Source of the DNA: Plantago major
Lineage: Eukaryota > Streptophyta > Magnoliopsida > Lamiales > Plantaginaceae
NCBI GenBank assembly: GCA_026545765.1
Contig: CM048840.1
Span: 58,808,843-58,872,842 of the forward strand
Reading direction: 5' to 3'
DNA length: 64,000 nt
The position numbers and the translations under genes were made by a program. Shown in pieces: positions 23,341 through 34,900 of the stretch. Each line of letters opens with the position of its first letter. The stretch's first letter is position 1. Under the pieces are notes generated by a model. That model did no database searches and was not told where the DNA came from. It saw nothing but the letters and a program-made list of their open reading frames with translations.

Positions 23341-25990
23341 GCTTAGAGTTACTTCCCTAAAGCATACTACGTCAGTTGCTAAGTTTTTGTTGTTTTCTTT
23401 TCCTGGCCTCGAAGCCCACCAGTTGTACTTGAATTCCCGACAAATCAAAACAACTTTTTTGCAAAACAACTACGCTATATTCGAACAAACACACTGCCTC
23501 GGACCTCTTAACAAAGATCCGAGCCAATTGCGAAACAGGTGCCTGGCAAACTAATTTTTTTCAAAAGAATGAACTTATATAGTTAGTTCGGACAAAGAGA
23601 CATAACAAGCCGGAGAAAGCAAGTGCAACACTAAAGAGATTTTGTATTTCTCGAAGTACGATTTACAAGGTTCGGATATGCCCTTCCGAGTTACATAAAG
23701 CAGAAAGAAAAATCTACTTTTTTTTTACAAGTAGGTGTGATTCCTTGGGGGGTATCCAGCATCCGGAACGGACCAATCCTTTTCATTCCGAGCCTGCGCC
23801 TCCGAGCGGAACAGGCACAAACATGTTAGAATCCCCTTTTGTAGAGCAGCCCTGACGACTGAACCATGATTCCTTTACAACTATCCTTTGAGTTCCAAAG
23901 CCACGAGGCCAGAAAACGGAGTCCACTTTTCGAACTAAACTTATGACGATACGACGGCAGCAGTCACTTCTTCCTAGTAACTCAGGGGAACCCTCACGGG
24001 AACCCCAGTTACTGGAAACAAGTGACTACTGCGATCTGACCAACTTAAGGTGATCCGGGCACAGTATTAGTAAGACTCGGATGATAGAAACAAGCAGTAC
24101 AAACAGCTCACTTTCGAATGACTTGTCTGGCCCCCGAACAAGGAATAAATTTGAATCCGAACCAAAGTATCGATGATACGGGGATGTGGTCAAAGGGCCT
24201 TCTCAGACAACCCGCATCTTCCACCACAACCACTTTCTGGTTTGTGCCCGTCCACACCCCAAGAAAATGGTAAATGGTGGAAGGAGCAGGCAGCCCGAGG
24301 ACTTGACTCTTCCAAATAACAGGTGTGGTACTCCCTGGAACCAGCGAGCTAGTCCGCTTTCTCGGGGCTGAAGTTGTTTCTACATACTACAGCCCCGGAG
24401 AGAGAAGACTAGCACGGCGATCCGAGGGGATGTACTTCCGCAAAATGATAAATAATGGAAGGGGAAAGCAGCCCGAAGGGTTGACTTTCCGAAGTAACAA
24501 GTGTTGGGAAATCCCTCGAACCAGTGAGCTATTCGACTTCCCCGGGGCTAAAGTTAATACACACTACAGCCCGCAGAAAGAAGAATAGCACGGCGACCCG
24601 AGGAAGATTCCTTCCGAGTGGCCCAATCTCATCACCCCCAACATGGTCCGACCCAAAGGCATCTTCGGAGGTCCGAAGAACCCTCCGGAACGGATCAGAT
24701 AGGAACGACGGAATCAACCTACTCGTTAAGATGTTCAGACCTAAGGATCCGAATCATCTACTATGAAAGGGATGTAATTATCCGGCAAAAAGCTGTACAC
24801 TCCACGGGTATATATAAGAGTGAAGAACCAATCATCACTCGCCACGTGGCCCATAACCGCCAGCGATGGGCTTGGGCCTGGAGTTGGGCCCAACAGTTGG
24901 GCCACTCTTGGGCCAACCCAGAAACCCTTCACATCCCCGGCCTTATTGAGTGAATTATTTACAACGGTAGCCCGATCAGATCCGTCAATCCGAGCCGGTC
25001 ATGATAACTTCCGTGACAACTATGATCTATACTAGGTCACAACTTCTTTTTCCCATGACTACATTCTTTACAACTTTTTCACAAGTTGGCAAGGTTCGGA
25101 ATGCTACATCGAGTCTCTATAACGTGCGAAGCATTTTTACATCCGAACTAGCTCCACTTGTTACAAGATTTTGATAAACCCACCTCATCGGTACGATTGG
25201 CATTTGAAAAGACCCGGACGAACGCTTTACTCAACCGGGGCCGGGTGATCATTTAATTCGGCATCGCCTTATTTCGAGAGCATTGGGTCTCGTTCATTCA
25301 GATCCACTAACCGACGCCCGAACCAACGACACTTGTTTACTACTGGTTTGTTTTATAACCTAAGTTCGCAATGAAATGCATCTAAGGAACAACACAAATA
25401 GATGATAAAGTATAACTCCGGATAAAAAGTCTTGAGACATTATTACATTAAAATCCATTCGGATTCGTCAGACTCGGACGACTCCTGCCAGTCCCTAAAA
25501 GGTGACACTAATCATTCAGTTCCAGACTAGCCCTATGGGTTAAAAGTTCCCACCCTCCAATACCTTCTTCAATCGACTGAGGTTTTTAGTTTGGAGGGGA
25601 ACACTGTGTATCCGAGCCAAAATCGGGGATTGATTTATAGCAGTTTGGTTAAACACAGAATATGTTATTTCGTCAAACCCAGATTAATCGTCTGACATTC
25701 GAGGCAACATTACTTCCGGATTTAGCATATGAAGAATAACATATACGAAATGACATCCGACCGAGAAATCAACAACATGATAAAATGAGACAGCAAACAT
25801 GCAAACACATTGATGCGATATACGGGAATCCGAGGCACTTACGAACCCGGACCAACACAAGATTGACAAAAGCAATTATCCAAGACAAAACAAATTATTC
25901 GAATGGTAAAAACATTCAAACAACAGAAACAAAAAATTGTTTTACGGTCCGAAGACCGGCATTACAGATTCTCCCGGGCATACCCTGTCT
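23341..25990 (+). other. Element B 3' noncoding region, first part
   Basis: About 2.6 kb between the integrase and the end of the antisense gene. I see no sense-strand gene. It is rich in TCCGA/TCGGA motifs and holds a two-copy tandem repeat at 24264-24615. A TATA-like GTATATATAAGAG at about 24808-24820 on the plus strand is unassigned. Confidence 0.6.
24264..24615 (+). repeat. Tandem repeat of about 178 bp, two copies
   Basis: Units start at 24264 and 24442 (AAAATGGTAAATGG and AAAATGATAAATAATGG). Both contain GCAGCCCGA, GACTTTCC/GACTCTTCC, CCAGYGAGCTA, CCCCGGGGCT-like and ACTACAGCCC. The units are diverged. Confidence 0.8.
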
Positions 25991-28900
25991 TCACTTATCC
26001 TGACGAGACTCAATCTCTTTCTCAAGGGATGCTTGCAGATCTGCCAGCCTTTTTTCTTTTGCCTCCTGGGCCAACCGTCTATCCCTTCGAACCCGTAACT
26101 TCTCGAGAAAGGCAGGGCATTGCTTCATCAGGTCAAGATCACGAGCAAAGCCCTGGACAGGCCCGGGCAGAGTCAGCCAGTCCCGATTGTGCTCTACATG
26201 CTCCTCTAAAGGGACAAAGACACTGGACATCAATACCCGGGCCACGAAGGCCGAAAGGTACGGACCCCCATGGTTGTACTTCTTATCCTATGTCTCGTCG
26301 CAGACTAGCTCCACAAACTCGCACTTGAGCAAGTCATCGTCTGAGACACCCTCTGGAGCAATGTCCAGGCCATCTACCTCTTTGAAAGCAGTAATGCCTT
26401 CAGCCTCGATGTCAGAGTCACTCGGGATCCATCCACTGTGCCGGAGCTGCCCCATGGCTGTATCGAAGCCATCCTACTGAGCCTCATCATACTTGGACCC
26501 AAGCATGAATTTGCAAGCGTCCGATCCCAAGAAGTCTTGGACAGCTTGTGTCCGGACCTTCAACATCTCCTTAAACATCATATCCTTGAAGGTCCGAGAG
26601 ACACTAATGTACTCGTCCACGATATCCTGTTGCACTTTTAGATCCTTCTCCAGGGACAGGATGGCACTCTTCAGCTTCGTCACCTCCGCTTCGGACTCCT
26701 TCTTCACCGCAAGGGCCTTTTTCAACCTCTCGGACACGGAATTCAACTTGGACGTCTCCACCACCCGAGCGACCTCAGCTTTGGCCAGGTCTTCTTCCAT
26801 CGTGGCCCTCCGACCCGCCACCATGGAACACGCCCGAATAGCGGCAGTGCGCTACGACCTCCAATATTATGAAGTTAGTACAGGTTCCGAGTGAGAAGAA
26901 GATGCATTTTACAAAGATATAAACACTTACCTTTTGGTGAATTGCAGATAACTCCACAATTCGGTCCAGCTCCGGAGCAGCAGCCAACCGGGCTACCTCC
27001 GCTTCCAAGTCGGACTCGCCACTCATCTTCCCTTTGCCTTTCTTAGCAGGTGGGACCGGACCTTCGAAAGGGCATTTCTGCCTGGCAGCTGCACTCGAGC
27101 CACTAGCAGGAGGGTCCCGGGGTACGGACCTCGGAGGTTTCTTCGCCCCCTTTAAGCCTGCCACCTTGCCCTTATCCGGGGTGGGCATAGCCTGAGCTTC
27201 CTCACCCGCCGCAGCCCTCCGAGTCTCCTCCACTCGGAAGGTGGCCGCATTCCTCGTCTCGTCCATCGGAAGCACAGTGGATGTCTTGATAATCTGGGTC
27301 CGAGTGCCCTCTTCCATCTCCTTCCTTTGAGCGGCATTCTGCTTCCTCTTCAACTCACGCATAGTCGACACGACGTAAACGAACCAAAAATCTGTGCAAC
27401 CGAAGACCAAAGCATTAATACACAGGACAATTCTTTTTTGCAAAACAAAACAACCAATAGAGCAACAATCGACTCGGATAAGACAACTACATGGCCGAAC
27501 GGGGAGCACGCACTTAAATCCTTCTTCCCGTCGCAAAAGCTTGGCTCTGAAAAGCCAGCTAAGTAGGGAAGAGGCTGTCATATTAGGCCCCGGAAAAAAT
27601 GCTTCTCCGGGTCTTGATTCTTGTGGAGAGCTTGCATCCACAGTGGAATGTTCCGAGCCGGAGGCTTCCTGTCTGACAACCTACCTCGGAAAAACTTCCT
27701 TTCAAAGTGCCATTGGACCCGCTCCGCCTCGGTTTGACCCTGTTCGAGAGTGGGCCGGACGAAAATGTATCTCTTCCACCAATTAATCCCCAAGGAAGAG
27801 AGGGGATCCACAAAAAAAGTTTACGCCTGGCGACAGACCTGCGTATAAAATAATCTGTTCCTATTGCTCAAATTTATACTAAATAATTTGCAAAAATTAT
27901 CAAAGATCACCGGGATGCCCTTGTATTTACACATCACCCCGAAGCACATCAAGTTTCCGAGGGATTTCGGAATGATCTGGTGCGGACTCAACCCCATATC
28001 ATTCAAAATGCCCATCAACTCGGACGACATGGGCAAACGCCATCCACAGTATCCGGGAGGCGGATTATAAAAGGCATGAGACTCGTCCGGAATAAGGATC
28101 TCCATAGAATCCGGGATCTCATACTTCCTTCGAAGCTCTTCTACTTCCTCGGACGTCACACTCGACGGGCACGTTGGCAACGTACAGTCCTCGTTCAGCT
28201 CACCATCTGGGTCAGGATGAGTGACATCATCCCTTGACCAAGGAAACTTCACCTGGAATACGTCTTGAAAATCCAAGTTGCACTTGATTAGTTAATCTTA
28301 TCTTTCATGATTCAGTTCAATGTTTGTGTTTGTTGTTGTTGTTTGTGAACTGCAGGATTTCAATGTTGTGCAACATTGCGAAATAGTGCCGATACAATGT
28401 TGGAACAACATTACGGACAACAGCAAACAACATAGAAACAAGTAGGCCAATTGGATTGATGACTTTGACTGGAAGCAATCAATTCGAATTTCTGCAGGAA
28501 TAAGGAAAGAGTTTGAGTTGCTTTGGACATAAGGAATGCAATCTAAAGAGAGAATCTTTCAAGAATATTGTTGAAGAAAGCAAGAAGGAAATATATTGTT
28601 GAAGACACTAATATGGGAATTTCCTTCTAGCTGATTATTGAAGAAAACAAGAACATGGAAAATTGCCTTTGCTGAGATCCTATTGCCTTTCGACTTGGAT
28701 GGGAGCTGTCGATATCTCAAGTATATATACAAGGATTCAGCCGAGCAATCATTGAGCCTTTCTTGATGATCAATCGAGATTTTATTAAAAGAGTTTATGC
28801 TTCTTGTTTTCTGCTATCTATAGAGTTTGTCTAAGAGTATTCATTGTTGGAATAACTCTTTCAAACATCGACCTAGAATAGCTTTTACTGTTGGTTCTTC

Positions 28901-31900
28901 TAGGGCTAGTTTTGGTTGTTTAATCAATCGTCTATGATTGTATTAACCCCACTTGATTAGATCTACTTTTACTGTCAGTAGATATTTTGCCTACGGCGCT
29001 GCCAATATATTTTTCTATATATTGGCTTGGTAATAGAAGTTTCATTCTTATTCATCCGCTGCTATATGTTAACTGTAGACAGTGTTGAACAACATTGTTG
29101 GCAACATTGTCTGTTGGTCTAATTCCAAGTACCAATCTGGGATCTTAAGTTCTAACAAGTGGCATCAGAGCCAGCCACCTAATGCTATTGCTTGATGAAA
29201 GTCTAAGATTAAGGGGGAGATTGAAAATGCAAGTTGCACTTGATTAGTTAATCTTATCTTTCATGATTCAGTTCAATGTTTGTGTTTGTTGTTGTTGTTT
29301 GTGAACTGCAGCATTTCAATGTTGTGCAACATTGTGAAATAGTGCCGATACAATGTTGGAACAACATTACGGACAACAGCAGACAACATAGAAACAAGCA
29401 GGTCAATTGGATTGATGAATTGGACTGGAAGCAATCAATTCGAATTTCTGCAGGAATAAGGAAAGAGTTTGAGTTGCTTTGGACATAAGGAATGCAATCT
29501 AAAGAGAGAATCTTTCAAGAATATTGTTGAAGAAAGCAAGAAGGAAATATATTGTTGAAGACACTAATATGGGAATTTCCTTCTAGCTGATTATTGAAGA
29601 GAACAAGAACATGGAAAATTGCCTTTGCTGAGATCCTATTGCCTTTCGACTTGGATGGGAGCTGTCGATATCTCAAGTATATATACAAGGATTCATCCAA
29701 GCAATCATTGAGCCTTTCTTGATGATCAATCGAGATTTTATTAAAAGAGTTTAGGCTTCTTGTTTTCTGCTAGCTTCAGAGTTTGTCTAAGAGTATTCAT
29801 TGTTGGAATAACTCTTTCAAACATCGACCTAGAATATCTTTTACTGTTGGTTCTTCTAGGGCTAGTTTTGGTTGTTTAATCAATCGTCTGTGATTGTATT
29901 AAACCCACTTGATTAGATCTACTTTTCCTGTCAGTAGATATTTTGCCTACGGCGCTGCCAATATATTTTTCTATATATTGGCTTGGTAATAGAAGTTTCA
30001 TTCGTATTCATCCGCTGCTATCTGTTAACTGTAGACAGTGTTGAACAACATTGTTGGCAACATTGTCTGTTGGTCTAATTCCAAGTACCAATCCGGGATC
30101 TTAAGTTCTAACAAGTGGTATCAGAGCCAGCCACCTAACTACTGGTGTCTGGATTTGGTACTACTACAATGGAAGTTGCAAACTCAAGTGTCTACAGGCC
30201 ACCTATGCTTGATGGATCGAACTACCACTACTGGAAAATCAGGATGAGGACATACATCAAGTCCATTGAATGTCGAGCTTGGAGATCTGTTCTAGAAGGA
30301 TTTGTCTGGCCTACTGAAGGACCTGATCCTGATGGAGATATTGTTCCCATACCTGAAGAACGCTTCACTGCAGGTGACTTTCTTTTAAGCTCTTACAATG
30401 AAAAAGCTTTAAATGCCATTTTTAGACATGTTGATGCTCATATGTTTAAAATCATTCAAAATTGCACTACAGCTAAACAAGCTTGGGACTTACTTCAGAA
30501 TCATTATGAAGGTGATAATAGTGTCAAACAATCTAAACTTCGAATGCTTTGGTCAAAATTTGAAAATCTAAGAATGGAAGAAGCTGAAACCATTGATTCT
30601 TATTTTGAAAAGCTTTTGACTTTGTCTAATGATGTTCAACTTCTTGGTGATGCAACTGATTTCTAAAGCCATACGTTCTCTCTCTTCAAAATTTGACACT
30701 AAAGTTACTATTTTGGAAGACACTCACAATCTGGCTACTATGGATTTTCATACCTTGATGAACAATTTGAAAAGTTTTGAGATAATTGATAACGAAAGAA
30801 AAGGTACGAAAATCCTTAGTATGTCCCTTCACTCTAAATCTAAAGCTAATGTTACTGAGCTTGAAAGCAGTAGTGATGATTCTGAAGACATGACTGAAGA
30901 AGCCTACAATGACTTGGTTAGGAAAATTGAGAAATTTAGATTCAGGAAGAATTCTAATAGAGGCTCTTCGAGCAACTCAAAAGGAACTAGAAATTTCAAA
31001 AAGAAAACTGGTGTGTCTAACTCTAGCCCTAGTCTTAGTAAACTTAGTAAAGTTAGATGTTTTGAATGTCAAGGATGGGGGCATTATCAGAATGAATGTG
31101 TTAACAATCTTCGAAAGGAGAAAAAGACTATGCTTGCTTGTCTCAGTGATGTTTCAGATGACGAACAGGAAGACGATGATCTAGAAGTTCATGCCAAAGA
31201 CCTATCTGCTGTTCTGAACAATGTTGAGAAACAATGTTGGTCCAACATGGATGGTCCAACATTGACAAAAGAAGTCATTTTCGACTATGATGATTCTCAA
31301 AACTGTGAAACAATTTTCGGGACTAACCCTGAGGAATCATTTTCTACTAATGTTTTGTGTCTACATGGTTCAGTTGATCTATCTGCAGATTATCACTGGG
31401 AAGAGCTGAAACTGATGAATGAAAACAATATTGAGTCAACATTGACATCAACATTGTCTGTTTTCGAAACTGTCTTTTCTGATGTCTCTGTCCAGAAAGG
31501 CATTGTACCCAAGAATAAATAGGTTGTTGCAGTCTTGAGCAGTTCTGAACACTACTCCGAGAAAAGCGACATCGAACGAAAAGGTGTCTAAACCAAGAAC
31601 TCCAGCTGGTGTACAAGGAGAAATTGTCAATGCTGACAGCAATGATGACACAACATTGAGCTCAACATCACAGGCAGAAATTCCATTTGACGGTACCCAT
31701 GAGATGAGCATGATAGGTGAACCCAGCACTCCTATGGCTAATGGTCTTATGCTCAGCAGAATCGATGTTGGAGATGATGTTGACCTAACATTGTACAGAA
31801 CAATGACTCACAGCCTTCTACATCTATCAACCAGCATACCTCACATCATCTTTTATGTGTGTGTTTGTGCCAGGTATCAGTCTAACCCTAAAATCCCACA

Positions 31901-34900
31901 CCTGATTGTTCTTAAAAGATTTTTCATATATATATCAAGAACTGTTAATCTTAGATTATGGTATGCACGTGATACAAACACTAATCTAGTGGGATTTAGT
32001 GATTGTGATTGGGCTGGTGTTCTAGATGATAGAAAATACACTAGTGGAGGTTGCTTTTATCTTGATTCTAATTTAATCTCATGGTATTTCAAGAAACAGA
32101 ACAATGTGTCACTCTCATATGTTGAATCTGAACATGTAACATCTGGGAGTTGTGTTACTCAATTGATATGGGTGAAAAATATGATGCATGACTTTGGTCT
32201 TCAATGTGATACCTTGTTGATGTTCTGTGATGACCTTAGTGCCATAAATAATTTTAAGAAGCCTGTTTTGCACTCACGCACGAAAAACATAGACATTGGG
32301 TATAATTTTCTTAAGGATATGGTCAATCTGCAAGTAATAGTCATACAACACTTAGATACAACCAATCAACTTGCAGATATTGTTACCAAGCCTTTGAATT
32401 GTGAGAGATTCTTCAATCTTAGGAGATCTCCTTATTTGTGCTCTTTGTGATCTTCGATGTTGAAACCAGTGTTGACTCAACATCACAGTCAACACTGGCT
32501 GCAGAAAAGTGATGTGTTTTTTGTTGCTTTTTGATTTTCTTTATTTATTTTTTTTTTTGTGTGTGTCTATGTGCTTTCTGTGCTTCTGTACTGGTCTATG
32601 GCTGTTCCTGCTTTGTAGCTTACAGTAGTGATGCTTAGGGTTTGAAAGGCTATTTGAAACCAAGATCGAAAGGGATCGAGTCTCCTGTGTGTTTGCTTTA
32701 TGTAAAACCCAATTTTGCTGCTTTTTGGCTATTTTTACTCGTACCTTGACTCACACTTGATGTTGCCTCCTGTCCTTTATGCTTAATAAATCTAATGAAC
32801 TATGATGAAAAGGGCTCGAAGTGTTTCCGTCGAGGATCGTGTTGGGCAGGTTTCAAATACTATCCAGATATCGACGTGGCCAATGTGTCATATGTCGTGA
32901 GGGTTGATGGCCTGTACTGGAAACCAACACGCACAAAAGTGCCGATTCTCGTAATGCTGCTGGTTCACTTTCTGAGTACCAAATTACCCAATGTGGTCAA
33001 ATGAGTGATTTTATGCCATGAGACGTGTGTTTGCCTAACTCCGCATAAACCCGGCTTTGGAGCGGATTCATACGTGTTCCAATTATTTGACATGGTTCAC
33101 GGTCTCATGGTCACCCCACTCAAACTTATGCTAATTGTTCAATTTACTTCTTGAGGCAATGTTGAGTGTGTTTCTTTGGTATTCCTTTCTCTCTGTCTTT
33201 ACTGCAGATCGGTGGTGTTAATCGAATCGCACATTTTGAGACTTGGTTTCTGGTGACTTACATTAAGAGTGGTCGATTTCGATGTTGTCATCAATGTTGA
33301 GTCAACATCTTTGGTCAACATTATGTCCTTGAGTACTTTCGACTTATATTTGCTCTTTTTATATGTGCTTCTCGATCGACCTTTTCGTGTGTTTTGGGTT
33401 TGAGGGGAGTAGTCCGAGGTGTTTGTGTCTAAGGTGTTTCATTGGGGTTTGGGGTTTTTGCTTTCCTGTTCTTGCATTCCAAGTCATTATTTAAGATCAA
33501 GATTTTTAGTGTCAACCTCCCTAGGGTTTATCTGTTAATCTGATTACTATGACTTGACGGATAACTGTTTTACTTGCAACTTTAATCTTTTATTAACAGT
33601 TATGCACAGTTTCTGTAGCATTGATATATATTTGCAGGATCTTTTAAGGCAAACCCAACAACACCCATCATGACCATCCACTCTTATCCTAACACTGCTC
33701 TCCAGCTAATCCAACTTCTATTCATGATTACTGCCCTTCAGCCGATCCAAACTCTTTTCCTGCTTCTGCTATCACCTTGGATGCCAGTGTTGAACTCAAT
33801 GTTTTCAACATCATTCTCCAACATTGCACAGCTCTTATTGCAGGTCCTATAGTCCACAACTCAGTATTGCACTCATTGCATGTCTTCTTGTCTCCTTCTG
33901 TGAACTTGGTTGAATAATCTGAGAGATATCTTTCTTCTCAAAAAGGGGGAGAAGAGAAGAGATTGAACAAAAAGCAAACATACATTATTTTGTTATATTG
34001 CTCTCGTCTAATGTTGAGGGGGAGTTCTGTAGTTTCATGCCTGTTATATTTGTTTGTGTCTAACAAGTTTGTTCAGGTGTGTTTTTGTGAAGAAAGACAA
34101 AGGGGGAGATTGAATAGTGCAGTGTTGACTGCAATGTTGTGTCAACATTGCAGACGACTTTGTTTACTGCACTTATACTGCGATTCTACGCAAGTTTGTC
34201 TTTATTCACTAACTACTGAGTGCAGGAATTGTCAAAAGAAGTATGATATGATGCCCATGATGAGTTCAAAGGAGATGAGTAGACAAAGACATAAGAGGGA
34301 ATTTGAAAGTGCATATTTACAGCAATGTTGAGTTCTGTGTTGACTCAACATTGTCCATCAGCATTGATCGATTGGACTTTATCTTTCAGTTCCCAACAAA
34401 GGATTCCTCTTGACTTGTTTAAATCCTACTTGTTCGATTTGACTAACAAACTGGTTTTAGGTTGTGTGAAGAAAGATCAGAATTAAGGGGGAGATTGAAA
34501 GTGCGATTTAGTGCACTTTGTTTAGTAATTTAACCTTTCTTCGTAACATAACCGGTTCAATATTTGTAGTTGTTTTTCTATGAATATTTTGTAGGATGTA
34601 TCAAATTGGGCTCAAACATGCTTATTGGATCAAAAGGAATCAATGAGCCCAAAGGAATGCTATTGCTTGATGAAAGACTAAGATTAAGGGGGAGATTGAA
34701 AATGCAAGTTGCACTTGATTAGTTAATCTTATCTTTCATGATTCAGTTCAATGTTTGTGTTTGTTGTTGTTGTTTGTGAACTGAATCATGAAAGATAAGA
34801 TAGAAACAAGCAGGCCAATTGGATTGATGACTTGGACTGGAAGCAATCAATTCGAATTTCTGCAAGAATAAGGAAAGAGTTTGAGTTGCTTTGGACATAA

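Noticed and set aside
32795-33004. 69-codon open frame with a similar minus-strand frame at 61366-61584
   Set aside because: The similarity follows the noncoding conserved block and its hairpin; both frames are short and unlike any protein I know. I treat it as nucleotide conservation.
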